64,000 bases of DNA from Ascidia mentula. Lineage: Eukaryota > Chordata > Ascidiacea > Phlebobranchia > Ascidiidae. Shown here piece by piece: positions 32,404-52,660 of this stretch; position 1 is the first letter of the stretch; every line of letters begins with the position of its first letter. The notes under the pieces are model-generated. The model searched no databases, was not told the origin of the DNA, and saw only the letters and a program-made list of their open reading frames with translations. Where the stretch lies: positions 13,022,501-13,086,500 of the forward strand of contig OX387200.1 of assembly GCA_947561715.1 (NCBI GenBank). The letters run 5' to 3'. A program made the translations under genes and the position numbers.

Positions 32404-32441
32404 GCACTGATGATGAACACAGCGTTGTTCGAAACGTCTGC
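32404..32441 (+). ncRNA. Minimal hammerhead-ribozyme-like motif, dimer type
   Basis: In order: GCA (stem I), CTGATGA (32407-32413), one extra T, GAACA/TGTTC stem II around CAGCGT, GAA, then ACGT and the candidate cleavage C at 32438, then TGC pairing back to GCA. Stem III is the palindrome AC/GU, so activity would need two molecules side by side. The extra base after CTGATGA is shared with the 7.07-kb copy. A decayed copy lies at about 10.04-10.33 kb. It is intergenic, between HMBS and SYT14. Confidence 0.5.
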
Positions 32442-32687
32442 TCTTTGTCTAGCACACTTGCTTTGGCTTCCTTGTTTAAGTTATTTTTAGTTGTAACATT
32501 TTGTTTGGCAGATTTTGTGACGTGCTAATACAGTTTTAACAATTGCATTTGAATATGGTTTGTTGCACTGATATCATACTACATACACTTTATTGACAAA
32601 AACACGCTATTTACAAAGAAATATAAAACAAGTTCATGACAAATACATTCCACACATTTTCACAAAAATGACAACAGTGGCATCCCG

Positions 32688-35600
32688 CTATGACTCCACT
32701 AAAGTGTGCCATCTGCTAACAACTTTTCCTTTAGCTTCTCTCATTTCCAACCAATGCTGTTCATCTGATTCACTGCTGCTGTTTTGTCCAAGGGAAATCC
32801 ATCCAATCATGAACTTACGTTTTATTGTTCGAGAGCAGTGAACACTGACCATCAGAGACACTTCAGCAAGTTGGAACAGTGCAACCTGTTAAATTCACAA
32901 AAAAATGTCAAGAAAACACAAACTGAGTGTGGCCGAAGAAATGGTAAGTGCAAGTTTCAGAATTGTAAAACATCACTATTTTTGCAACCTGAAAGTAAAA
33001 GGTTTCCTTAAAAACAGGATTTGGTTGGGAGCGTCGAACAGTTGTTTTGCTTTGGGCCATTTCCTGACATGTAGAGTTGAGCAAAACTATTTTGACATAG
33101 GTATCTAAAAAGTTCATTTTTTAAATTCATCAGAGTAGTTCAACTTTACAACCAAGAACATAGTTTACCAGGAGGTTTAGACATCGCCAAATTTCTGAAG
33201 TGTGAACCCTTGACCACTTCCACACATAATCTTCCGGTCATTTCGTTGTATGACAAAGACAACAGGAGTTCAGGTAAACTGCCCCCATGAGTTAGTGTTG
33301 ATATAGATGACATGTCTGTTTCACTCTGTGATGCTGCAGAATCTGGCTCACTCCTCTAAAACAAAACAAATTTTTAATAATGGTGCCTATATAATGCATA
33401 TTTTGTGATAATCACATACATTTACATCCATCCTTGGCTCTAGCTGTAGGGTTACAGTCAACTGAGGATCTTTGATAAGATTTAACTCATCAAAACGAAC
33501 TGTTGCCTCACCAATCAACCTATCTTTCACCTGTCAATAATGACAACATTGCATTTGTTATATTTCTCACCATTGTGTTGTTTTTTCACAAAACTTGAAG
33601 TTAACCTTTCCTATTCCATAGAGACGCAACCTGAGACCTAGGCCTTTCAGGTCTTCTGGTGAAATTTGTGACAACTTGAATGTTTCAGCAAATCTTGGAG
33701 AGTTTATGTGCTGTACTTTAGTTTTGTATCGCTTTCTTTTCGTTGGAAGAACAACCAACCGAACCTGTCCAGAGCATAAAAAAACCATACAAACATTGAA
33801 CTTTTTTAGATTGAGGTTAACTTACTTGGATAATGCTTGCACCACCCCTGTCTTTAGAAGGAAGGTCGTTTGCTTCAACTATAGTTATCTGCACCTTTCT
33901 TTCAGAAACTGAATATTGAAGTGCAATTTCAAGTGTACCACAAGCGGAAATGGGAATGTTGCTTGGTGAAATTGTTAAGTCATCATCATCATCATCATCA
34001 GGTCTTGATGGTTTAACTGCAACAGCTGCTGCTATTTCATCCTTAACATAAATTTCATTGGTTTTATGCAGCTGACATGTTTTATTCTTTTATTTACCCT
34101 TGAACAGTAAAACAGCATATTTTTACTTTAATCCTTCTTTTTCATCTGCACACATTAACAGAAACTTGTTTAATATATATAGAACTTTGACAAACAAAAT
34201 ACCATGCAATATATAACTCTACAACTTTGCAATTACTTGTTCTAAAGTAGTATTTTTTCATACTTGCATGATTTGGTCAGCTTTGTGCTGTCTTTCATCT
34301 AAGTTAATGTTCCATTCTACATCATTGCTATTTCCTGGACTTGGTGAAACTGAGACAGGACTTTCAACCTTAAATGTGATATTGACATTTATATGAGGTA
34401 AACATTAAAAAGAAACAGGCACAGCTTTAATTGCACTACAAGTTATTATTTTACATTCAATGTAATCTTTACCAAAAATACAACTGTATAAAACTGTAAA
34501 TTCTGTGTATATTTTAATTTTGATAACATTTACACTACATATAGTTTATAAATTGCCCTAACACTAATTTCAGATATTAACTTTAATTAAAAGACATGAA
34601 AAATGTTTTTTTAAAAAAAATAATTCAGGACATTTCATAACTGGAACAAATTTACATGTATTGAACAAAAAATATTGTTTTGAACTACCTGATCTTTTGA
34701 AGTTAAACTGGTAAGCGAACTTCCCAAAGAAGATGCTGACATATCGCCTGGAGTCATTGACACACTTCTTTCTGTTTTAAATTTAAAACATTGTCTGAAC
34801 TGAAAGTCTATATTTCTGTAAAACTTCACTGTTGTTTGGTACTCAGTATCGGGTACCCAACGGACGTTGACCGCAAGGTACCACAAAGTGGAAATTAGTG
34901 TGTCCGCTAGTATAAAAACTAGCACAGTGCCACTGTCAACAGCTGCACTGATGAGACCTTGCAGGTCGAAACAGTGTGTGTACACACCCTGTCTGCAGCT
35001 CTCCAATATTATGGCTTTTTTTTGCATATATTTCACAACAATCTTTGTGTATTTGTTATAATGGTGAAAATTTCACCGAGAAAAGCCGATATTTAGACAA
35101 AATAAGTATTTTAGGTTCCCTAAACTACATATAATAACCTGCTTCTTAGACTAGGTTTAAAGGGTTTTATGATAATAATAATAATAAATATAATACCTTC
35201 ATAAACACAGTTATGAGTATTATTGCATAAAATGGAAATCTTACCTACACCATGGGTGTCAAATAATTTAGTGCTTTACATAATTACACACCCAGATTCA
35301 GACAACTTTACAAATAATATTACATTGGCTATTTTTATTTACATTTTATTTGTTGCACTGCAGCCTTAAGACAAACCTGCTGAAGAAAATTTTTGGTGGG
35401 GTGATGAACTGTTGAGTGACATTTGTGATCTTCGAATAGATTTTTGCATGTGACGAATAGTTTCCTCATCACTGTCTGAACTGGAATCGCTGTCGCCAGA
35501 GTCAAAGGAGTTGGCTGCAAAAATTGGCAGGTACATTTGACATGACTTTAAAAACAGAGTTTCCACATGACTGGCCAAAAGAAATGCTGTAGCCTTGTTA

Positions 35601-37411
35601 AAAACTAAATGCATTTGCATTCCTACATTTCCGAAGGCCTTAAATAAAAATTCTAACGTCTTTATTGTACCTTTTCCATTTGTGGAGGTGACTATTTTGC
35701 TACTGCTTGTTTTCGGCACTTCAAAGATACTTCTACTTAAAGCACGAAAAATGTTTTGTATATTTGTGGACGAGCCCGCAACACTGTTACCAGTAACAAC
35801 ATCACGTGAGGATGTCTCGGTTTTATTGATGGGAGTGGTAGTAAAGTCGCGGGCATCACACAAACTATCATCATCCAGGGAATCTAGCGAGTCAAAACTG
35901 CTGGACTTTTTAGCTTGATGAGACTTGTTGCTAACCGATGGATCAGCTGACGAAAACGCATCTGACGCCATTTCAATAAAAATGGCACAATAAAAATGCG
36001 TCGCCGTTTCTTCGCAATAGTTTTGTCTTAAATGTCATTTTTAACCAATCTATACGCTAGAGTTAGAAAAAATCCTCCACACGCACGTATAGGCTACACA
36101 CAACAAAAACATTTATACCCAAACGGGCAAAGCTTATGATATGCCTCACTGTACATGAACAAATTATTTTAACGTGGACAAAATCTAGGTACCGTTACGC
36201 GTTACCAAAAATCTATGATGGCGTTTTATAATCTTTGCTACAACTTTCATGCAATCAAAATGCAGATAACTGACCATGGCCTCGAAAGTACTGGTACTTT
36301 AGAAGCTGGACTGGTGAGTTGGAGAACAGTCTTGAGAAAGCATTTTGTGAGTGTTTGTTTACTTTTGGGGAGGCGCGTTTTGTTGGTTCGGCTTTGTAGC
36401 GTTGAAATTCGCTATTGTGTTGGTGCAATAATTTGCCAGCTGGCTATATTTATCCTTACCCACGGCGATTTATTGAGGCAACAGTCGGCGAGACAGGTAT
36501 TTCTCGAGGAAGAATACCTGACACGTTGCGCAAACAAAAAGTTGATCAATTTGTAACATTTAAATTTGTGCCAGAATAATCAAAATTTAAATATTGCTTT
36601 ATGTAAGAAACATGTTGCTTGTTTAATCAACACTTTTCTCAAGTTAGCAACATGTTGAAACAGACGAAAGGGCGACCAGAGCCGGCCAAAAGGATCAGAA
36701 TAAGTCCATCACAACAACATGTTGCTTATGTCGATGTAATAAATCTTCATATAAAAGCGGTTTATAGGTCTTCCAGAAGGGAGGGAGGTGTTAACTATAA
36801 AGCCTTGTAGAAAATGTTTCCATAATTTTGCACAAACTCAAAAAACTCCTCTAAAAACAGTAACAAAATATGAACCTTTTTCTCGGTCGTTTTTTTTTAC
36901 TACAAGCATGTGTAGGACATTTCATACTTTTTTATGTTTTGGTACGGCAACCGGTGTTTTTCCATCAGTTGACATGACATGTGAAGTTCACAGATACAAT
37001 TAAAATGGGCACTTCAGATGATCAAAAAATCGCAAAATGTTTATGTTTGAAAACATACATGTATAGGGATGTAAAAAAGAAGCCGAACAGGCTTTTAATT
37101 CTGTGCACGTAGCTTATACTGTAGGTACACTGTTAAAGATTATAATCCTACCTAACGCTTTGTTTGCTGCTTGGTACTGAGGCTCCAGGAATGCGTCACA
37201 GGCGCGGAAGTTTTTAAAGCACGCTTTCTTCGTGAAAAACATGTAGAATAAAACGATGATCGCGCTCACAATAGTAATGATGACAAGAAACCACACTGCC
37301 GTTGCTGAAACTGCAAAACGATGAAAGAATGAACAGTACATTATTGTAAATATTTGTTTCTTTGTTAACATCAATCGAGCATCTTGCACCTTTAGTTAAT
37401 AAATAATTCAT
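32688..37411 (-). CDS. SYT14: Synaptotagmin 14/16-type protein: one membrane segment and two C2 domains
   Basis: Eleven exons agree in phase: 37152-37310 (membrane segment), 35671-35961, 35377-35514, 34689-34771, 34264-34368, 33826-34041, 33606-33764, 33426-33530, 33169-33355, 32989-33104, 32688-32885. A candidate 22-nt first exon (37390-37411, MNYLLTK) completes 592 residues but is weak. The helix AVWFLVIITIVSAIIVLFY is followed by KKACFKNF, like SYT14. C2A contains ANDLPSKDRGG and LGLRLRLYGIGK. C2B contains SLPELLLSLSYNEMTGRL, EVVKGSHFRNLA, RRSQPNPVFKETF and the C-terminal WHTLVES, all strongly SYT14/16-like. Members bind membranes largely without calcium and act in traffic. An alternative start at 35971 would give a form without the membrane segment. 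A GAT repeat encodes seven Asp at about 33.99 kb. An intron carries a hammerhead repeat on the opposite strand. SYT14 versus SYT16 is not resolved. Confidence 0.9.
34832..35000 (+). repeat. Dispersed repeat (about 165 bp) ending in a hammerhead ribozyme, copy 1
   Basis: It aligns with the reverse complement of 46.09-46.25 kb. Shared words are 'gtttggt', 'cccaac', 'accacaaagtggaa' and the whole ribozyme core. In both copies the hammerhead is at the 3' end of the shared region. It is inserted in a SYT14 intron, opposite to the gene's transcription. Confidence 0.65.
34941..35000 (+). ncRNA. Complete type I hammerhead ribozyme motif
   Basis: All parts are present. Stem I: AGCTGCA (34941-34947) pairs perfectly with TGCAGCT (34994-35000). 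Core: CTGATGA (34948-34954). Stem II: GACC/GGTC around TTGCA. Core: GAA (34968-34970). Stem III: ACAG (34971-34974) pairs with CTGT (34989-34992), with a self-complementary GTGTGTACACAC between them. The cleavage base is C 34993, preceded by GT as the NUH rule requires. No core base deviates. Activity is predicted, not shown. Confidence 0.85.
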
Positions 37412-38639
37412 TGAGTTAAAATGGCTTCAGGCTCAAACCAGTGGACCACGTTAAACTGGGGGTTAAACTGCAAAAGGGATAAAAAGCTTATAAAACTGAA
37501 AGAGGCCACATGCAATGTCAGCATGTAGCCTAAAGATAAAATAAAGTTTTGCTTTGTGTATTCTCTGCTCTGAATAGTAGGCTATGAAACAAATTTACAT
37601 TTTACAGCAAAATCGAGCTGTTCATTTTAAATAAACCTTTTTTTTATCTTTTTACAGATTAATTACATACCCCCATGCTCTGTACTCAGTTTCATGTTTC
37701 ATGTAAGCACCAAGCGCAATAAAACAAATCTTCTTACAACGGCATCGAAACAGGTTTTTGTTACTGAACAGAGCCAGCTGCCGCTACTTCGGTATGAGGA
37801 AAAAAGAGATCCCGTCAAAGCGGAAATGCCTATCAAACGTCAAACCGAGATATCAACACACCCATTAAAAGTTGAGTTATATACATGAAGAAAGTCAATC
37901 TCCGGTTTGTTGGCACATTTTTGTTATTGTTTCTCTGCAATTTGTGTAGCCTACATGTTATATACCAAACAATCCAATTTTTTGATATTATATTGCTGAT
38001 TAAGACTCGCTTTCGGATTATCATAGTCAAATCTATTGATACTTTTTTAAAGAATTTTCTTAAAATCTGCACCAACCACGACGTTTGATAGTAGGGCAGT
38101 ATTAAAATCTCATATTTTTTTCAATAGCAAGAATATTTTTCAATTCTTGGTACACGACACAAATGCAGTTTTGGCAAAAGTACAGAAAAGGTGTAATAGT
38201 GAAAGCCTGCATGGGCCCATTATTGCGAGGCTTCATGCAACACTTTTTAGATATGAACTTGATCATCCTATAGACAGCATGTGTTGCATTCTGAGCACCC
38301 CTAACTATCTGAGTTCCCCTCAAAGTTCGTTGACAGGATCCTTGATCCACTTATACCGATCTCATCAGATGAACAGAAAGATTCGACCATTATTTTTCTT
38401 TTATTTCGTTTTGCTTAATTGGGCTTTGGGCATTATATTTATTTAATTTTTTGGGAGGGGTATCAATAGAACCAAACAGACTCTGAATTCACTCCTGTTT
38501 CTTTGGTGATACTTGCGAAATCGACCCAATTCCTGTTCAACTGCAACTCCTGGTGTAGCCTAATTGTTGAGGTCGAAATATTTTGGCTCCATGTAATTTG
38601 AATTTTTTGTCTCTCAGGCTCCATACCTAGGAGCGCTTA

Positions 38640-38941
38640 GGGTCTGTCGATGTGGATCAAAGGAAACGTTCTGAGAACCGAGTTGGCGTTTGCGTTTCGA
38701 TGGGTTTTGCTTTAGCCAGCACGGCCGGGTGGCCACCTTTCGTCACATGCAGCTTGTCGCAACCCATCACCTCCCAGTGCGACTGGCTGCGATCCTACGA
38801 CAGTCGGTGATTCTCCGTGAGGAAATCACCTTTACATGGGCGCCTGACTCGATAACCTTTATGGTTTTATCGGCGCCCATGCCATTTCATTTGCGTAGTT
38901 GCTTTTTTTTCGCAAAATAAGCATGATTTGATTTGATTTAT
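38640..38941 (+). repeat. Likely LINE or SINE 3' end with hairpins and a GATTT-repeat tail
   Basis: Two hairpins lie in a row. GGTGATT (38806-38812) pairs with AATCACC (38824-38830). ATGGGCGCC (38836-38844) pairs perfectly with GGCGCCCAT (38872-38880), and inside it GATAACC pairs with GGTTTTATC apart from a two-base bulge. Some 45 bases downstream is a tandem GATTT tail (about 38926-38941). A hairpin plus a short tandem-repeat tail is typical of several LINE 3' ends. The 5' limit is uncertain. Confidence 0.45.
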
Positions 38942-39462
38942 TCAGCTCCGACTAAAACTGTAACTCCGGTTCCGTTCATTGTGGGACTCAAGTGTCTGTT
39001 TACACAGGTGGTAATAATCCAGTTTTAACTGGTATGCCAACACAACCTAACAACACAGGAATACATCTATTTATTACTATTTTATGTTAGATTATGTAGA
39101 TTATTTTGCATTTACGGTGTCTCCTGTAATCAGTTTGGCCTACAGTTTTGTGCTGACAAAGAAAAAATTCAGGCTTGTTTGTATCTTACAAACAGGTGAA
39201 GGAATTAAGTCCAAAAATTACAAGTAAAAACACTGGCTAGAAGGAAATCGAGAAGACGAAATAATATGTTAAAGTTGAACAGGTATTACTTCGCTATATG
39301 TAATAAGTAATAACATGATATGTTCATGGCCATCGAGAGAAAAAAATGTGTCGTCGGTGCGATATTAAAGCTTTTTGGAAAACGTATTAGGCTACCTTTA
39401 AATTTAGGGTGCAAAACAAACAATGATATTCGCGGGCCCTCCTGTTGATATTTATGTCGCCC

Positions 39463-39737
39463 CTACACGCGTATGGGCCCTGGATTGCCATACCGACTGC
39501 AGGAGTGGAGGTATATGTATACTGTAAACTCAGAATACTTCTCAAATTTCATTCTTTCCTTTTGTAATGGCAAGTGTAGTTAGCCCATAAAGTAGTACAA
39601 TGAATTGACGAGAACCGAACAGGTTAGAACCGCAGGCGGTTGTCGAGAAGCTGTCCGGAAAAGGTGGAGTTTTTCACATATCAAAAGCAACACACGTTAG
39701 AATAATCATATTTGCTCCAGGGCCCATACGCGTGTAG
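39463..39737. repeat. Perfect 22-bp inverted repeat about 230 bp apart
   Basis: The 22 bases at 39463-39484 (core ACACGCGTATGGGCCC) are the exact reverse complement of 39716-39737. It is probably a small inverted-repeat element, but target duplications were not identified. Confidence 0.5.
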
Positions 39738-41859
39738 CGAGAAAAACATAAAAACACAATGCAATGTAACGTTTACAACCAATCGTTATGAAGCAAATAA
39801 AGGGATGCATGCAAGGGCTCAAAATAAAAAACATAGGAAAAAACATTCCATGCGAAGCAATGTATTCACTTTTCCCACCAAGTTTAGTACAAAATTCATT
39901 AGTTAGATGCATTATTTGTTAGGGAAAATTTGACTACTGTGTGTTTTTAATTGATGCAGGCTAAGTACAGTAGTGTGTCGCCTGCGCAAAAATATTCCAA
40001 CAAATTTTCACGATAACCGTGTGTATTTATCCCTTCAAACACTTAACCAATTTTTTTTATTAAGGACAATGCAAAAAATTTCCAATAGTGCCCCCTGGCT
40101 GTCTTTTTGAAGCTTTTTTAAAAAATGGGTTGGTCGTTTCAGTTGGGAGAATTACAGAACAAAGGCTGCTTTTAGGTTAGCGCTGAATGTGTCACATGAC
40201 TGCGTGAAAGGCAAATCATGCCACGTCTTTTCACTGACGTCAAAGAGTAAACTGCTAAAGAAAGAGGGGCGTATGTGGCAAGTGTAATGGAAAGAAAACT
40301 GTTTTAATATGCACTTAATTAAAACAAAAGAGTAGGAGTTTTGGACACTGTCTTGTCTGGAAGATAAAATATACTTATGAAAACTGGGTAAAAATACCGC
40401 CTTATGGTCATGGTTATAAGTCCGAAAAGGTTTCAGGCATTTTGAAAATGCAACTTCGTATTTGACTATTTGTTACCGTTAGGTTTCCTGTAAGTTTAAG
40501 AGAGAGTGGACATTTTTGGGAAGTTTTACACTGCAGATTATAAATGTAACAAAAAAGGTCACTATTTATTTCTTTAGGCGTGCTTTATAAACCTTGTACA
40601 GGCCTAATTAGTCCCACATTCTTGTTAATTAGTGCTGGGAATCGTTTTCCATTCCATCTCAATAGCCATGATAATTTTCTACCTTTTACTTTCGACCATA
40701 TTGATGTTAAGATGCATTTTCAAAGGTGAAATCGGTCTGCTTATTGACACAACACATTTTGTCAAATCAGCACAGTAAGTGTCCCAGATTGGAAAGTCTG
40801 TAATTTGTGCAGATGATTTTGCGGCAAATGTCGATTGGTGTTTTTTGTACGTTAATGCATTAGCTAATTGTTATTTGCACACCATTTTTTCCAATCAGGT
40901 CAGTGTCTTATTCACAAAGAAAAGGTTAAAATTTATCTCACATGTTGAAAAATTGTGGATTTGCTTCTTGGGAATGGCCTGGTTACCTGGTGTGATTGAT
41001 TTCAAAGTTATTTTGTTGTTTAGTTTTTGCACAGTTTACTGGTGAAATTTTGCACATCTGCGAAATATATATCCTCTATGCTCGACATACTTTTCCAATC
41101 TGAACTACATGGTTACCAATATTACTGTGCTTTTAGATGACAATTCTACAAAAATTAATGGTGTATAACATGAAGATACAGAGGCAAAAGTTTAAAATAC
41201 ACTTATAAAATTATGGTGGTAAATTCAGTAACTTGTATCTCAGAAATTTTTACATAACATGCCAATATTTTTTACAACTGCCATATGAAAATCTGTGATC
41301 TGGCATTTTAAATATTACAACAATTCTTTTTCATATACATTATACACACAACATATGTATGTTGCATTATTTGTGAAATTTATGGAATATCGCCACAACT
41401 TTACTCAAAAATCTGTTTTATTTATGAATAAGTAACAAGTTGGTGTGAATATTTTTTTTTGATATAATAATAAACTATTATCTAGACTCTGTAGTGTAAT
41501 GCTTCTTGCTTTAAAAACAGGATTAGCCTAGTATGGTAAAATGGAAGTTATAATTTAAACAGGACTAAATATATATTTCGCCCTCCCCTACATTGTCAGT
41601 TCCTGTATAGTAAACTCACAGTAGACCTACTATTTATTTCTCTTTCCTGCCAGAACAGTATTCTAATCCATATTATATCATATATATGTTTTTTTCTTTA
41701 AAAAATTTACAGCATATTGTTTGTTAGATCTTTGCATTATAGTTTATTTAATTCCAAGTAAGTTTTGCTTGAGTTGAAAACTGAACTGTACATCCGAAGC
41801 AAGACTTACAACATAGAAGTGTTGTTCTTGTCATCCTAACAAAGACTGTGATACAGGTC

Positions 41860-49574
<7,715 letters not shown>

Positions 49575-52500
49575 TCGGCCATGTCTTCTATTTTTATCTG
49601 GACCAGCTCACTTCGTAAATGGGATTTATCCAATCGACTGATGCAAGCAAAATATCTCGGCTTAAAGTTGCATATCAGTCATACAATTGCTGTTTGGTCA
49701 TTGGACACATTTCATCTTCTTTTTAATTGGAAACTATAACTTTTTTGTTGTGGTTTTCCATCTATGTCAATGTGTAGATGTACGAACAAGCTAATTGTCA
49801 ATTAATAGATAAACCAGAAATATATGTACTTCTCCTTCCTGATTGTAAACTGCGATTGTGTCTTTAAGGGCAATATATTCAATCTTAAGATGCATCATTG
49901 TGTGGTTATAGGCTAATACAACACTTGTATTTATTTGTTAGTCCTTCATACACCCATGCTTGGCCATAGTTAAATTATTTTTCGGTGGTTTACTTGCTTT
50001 ATTGATGCATTAGTGTTGTCAGTGTGTAAATATGTTTATTACCACCTTTATTGACTTTATTGCTATCTTTCCATTCATAAATAGAATATTAAACTATATT
50101 TTACAGTGAACACTACATTAATTTGAATGCTGATACGATGTGTACTGTTGTTCATGATTGTGTTGAAGCTCTTACAGTGCACTGCAAATTTGATTTCAAA
50201 CACATAAGTTTGCAATTAGGAATGCAACCTTATATGTCACCACCAGTCAATTTACATATTGTGACTTTTAAATTTTCTCAATGGTATTGTCAAGGCATGT
50301 TGTTTGTAATTTTGCTTTTAATTTGGCAAATTTTTGTCCTTTCTACTTGTATGACAATGTTAAGTAGAATACAATACATTGTTACTTCAGTGACTTGAAA
50401 CAGTTTTGTATGTTTTACTACCAAATAAACTTGTCAGAAAGGATTAAGTAAGTTTCGAAGTGTACCACTGGTGTGGTTATTTAGCATGTAAAAAGTCTAA
50501 TTGGTCAAACCCCTAAGTGTTTATCATCGTAACAAAAATTAAGTTATGAAGTGGTTTCTAACTTTTCATGGCCCGGTGACTCACTCTTCCTTAACAAAAT
50601 GTGATAACGACGTACCTAAAAATCCGCCTACTATGCAAAAGCTTTTTACTGGATAACACTCAACAGCAGCATGTGCAGTTTTTACATCTGCATGTCAGCT
50701 TACGTGTAATTTTTACTCTTGTTGTAAACCGCATTGTTTCTTCAGCAACAAGTGGGCGAAATATACCAGAGAGATGTTAGTTGACAAAAAAAACGCCAGT
50801 TGACAAAAGTTTGAACTCGGGATACTCGGCCACCTTGCGAGGTATAGCGAATTACTTTTTTCAATCAAACATAGATCATAAGCTGAACTTTCCAACGATA
50901 GAAAAATTAGGAAAAAATTTATGTTCATATTCGAATATGAATATGGTATATGTGTCATAACCATGAGTAAACATCGATTTCCGCTGAAATCTGTAAAAAC
51001 GAAGATCTCTGTTGACCGTGAAAGGACGCGAATGGTTTGTCAGAAATTTTGACGGATATGCTAAAGACCAAGTTTAAACAAAATATTAAAACGTTTCGAA
51101 GCCGATTTCACTACAACCGCAATGGCTGTCAGGAGTAAGACAGGTTGACGTCCAAGATTAATTGTGTGGTCAAAATCGGTTGAAACACGTGACTTTCACG
51201 GCGATCAGGGAACGCACATATTTTTATCTATAGAAGGGTGTAGATGTGTGTTCTATTTTCAGAAAACTCCGTATAGATCTGACACCATTTCAGAATAAAC
51301 AATCTTTTATTGAGATGGCTGAAACTTCCAGTCCAATAATGAAACCACAAGTCATGGAATCGTGTGGAATCACCACAGAATGGGTGGATTCACCTTCACG
51401 TCCCCCACCAACCTTTTTCTTACTTACAACACAAGCAAATGCAATTCATTATATGTAGTGGCACTGGTCAAAGGCGCCCGCGAGGCATGTCAGGGCGGAC
51501 CAGCAAGTTACAACAGTTTAGAGTCGAGGTTATTGATTTAGAGTCAGAGGGCGGTCCTTTGTAACTACTTTTGCACACGTTTGTGTTGTCCTTTTGTACG
51601 TGGGAATTAGTTCACGAATATAAACAATTCCAATATTACATTTTTCGTATTAATATTCGCTGTGTTCACTACAGGGTTAATAGAAACCACTTTTAAACAC
51701 ACGACATTATTGTCTTACAAACTTTTTTATAGCCAGTTTGTTTATATTGCTCCTTTTTTCCATAATAGTTGATGTCTTTATTATTTGGTTTACATAAGTT
51801 TTTAATGCTACCAGCAGGAAGTGTAATCTAATTCTGGAAAATCAAATGATGATGATAGTAAATTAAGTTCAAAATTTTACTTCACAACGCATTCTATTTT
51901 TTATTAAAGTTTTTATTTTTTTTTTGTTTTTTATCTACTAATTAATTTATTTGTATATGAAATGGGCAAAAATGTAAAATTTCAGTAAATACCAACGTAC
52001 AGCAGTAAATAGAAACGTAAAATCATAAACAAATACACGGCACGTTTGTCAAGTTTATGGCAAGCAGGCTGTTTTTGACAACATCTTAAAAATATTTTCA
52101 AATGTCGTCTTTACTTGCATGTTTGTTTTTATATTCAATCAAGTGTGTTGTTTGATGTTCCATTGGTAAACAAGGTCACACAAATGCTTGGTCCGTGGCA
52201 GATAGTTTACATCCTTGGCGTAAGCAATATCATGCGCATGGGTTGTGACGACAACAGCAAACATATTTGAAAATTTAATGAGTAATTAATTGTCAATTTT
52301 CGTTTAGTAAAGCCATTGATGCTATAGGTAGTAGACACACTTTAACAAAACAAAAACGCAATTTTGTCGGTAAGAGTCTATTACATACTTCTTTTATTCG
52401 TCAGGTACAGTCTGGGAGCAAGAACTAATTTCAATGTTAGCATGTACAATTATCAAAAGCAACGTTTAGAGGTGCAACCTGTATTAATTCCCAAACAATT

Positions 52501-52660
52501 ATTTGAAATGCTGTGCAATAATGCGGAACGATTTTTATACAGGGCAAGGTCATAGCAATGCTTGTTTATTCAGCTATTGTAAACATAACAAACCTACAGG
52601 TCATAGGTCGTTTAATTACGTAAGTTATTTAATTTGTGTGAAATATTTTGTATTGAAATA
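49575..52660. other. RAB1 3' UTR and spacer before RPAIN
   Basis: The RAB1 3' UTR probably runs to an AATAAA at 50424-50429. Beyond it lie a partial hAT terminus near 50.55 kb, SINE-like repeat copy 2 at 50.77-50.93 kb, and unassigned AT-rich sequence. No gene was recognised. Confidence 0.4.
50765..50925 (-). repeat. Dispersed SINE-like repeat, copy 2
   Basis: Reverse-strand match to 27205-27352. On the minus strand it includes CAAGGTGGCCGAGT and GAGTTCAAACT, then AACTGGCG and a T run. Confidence 0.5.

Larger units (their letters stand above)
29989..32687. other. Spacer between convergent HMBS and SYT14
   Basis: No gene was recognised. It holds the two 3' UTRs, a tRNA-like remnant at about 31.23-31.28 kb, a small minisatellite at 31.75-31.81 kb and a hammerhead-like motif at 32.40 kb. 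Confidence 0.45.
37412..41859. other. Spacer between divergent SYT14 and RAB1
   Basis: No gene was recognised in these 4.4 kb. The region should contain both promoters. It holds a LINE/SINE-like 3' end with strong hairpins at 38.64-38.94 kb and a perfect inverted repeat at 39.46/39.72 kb; the rest is unassigned AT-rich sequence. Confidence 0.45.

Noticed and set aside
38147-38446. 99-codon ORF upstream of SYT14
   Set aside because: No recognisable motif, and lacks a plausible gene context. Treated as a chance frame.
50765-50850. tRNA gene suggested by GGTGGCCGAGT and GAGTTCAAACT
   Set aside because: The two boxes are only a few bases apart and no cloverleaf can be folded. Kept only as part of a dispersed repeat.
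51315-51458. Small plus-strand ORF starting MAETSSPIMKP
   Set aside because: No family was recognised, no supporting exon or strong acceptor and donor pair could be joined, and the following frames conflict. Not called as a gene.
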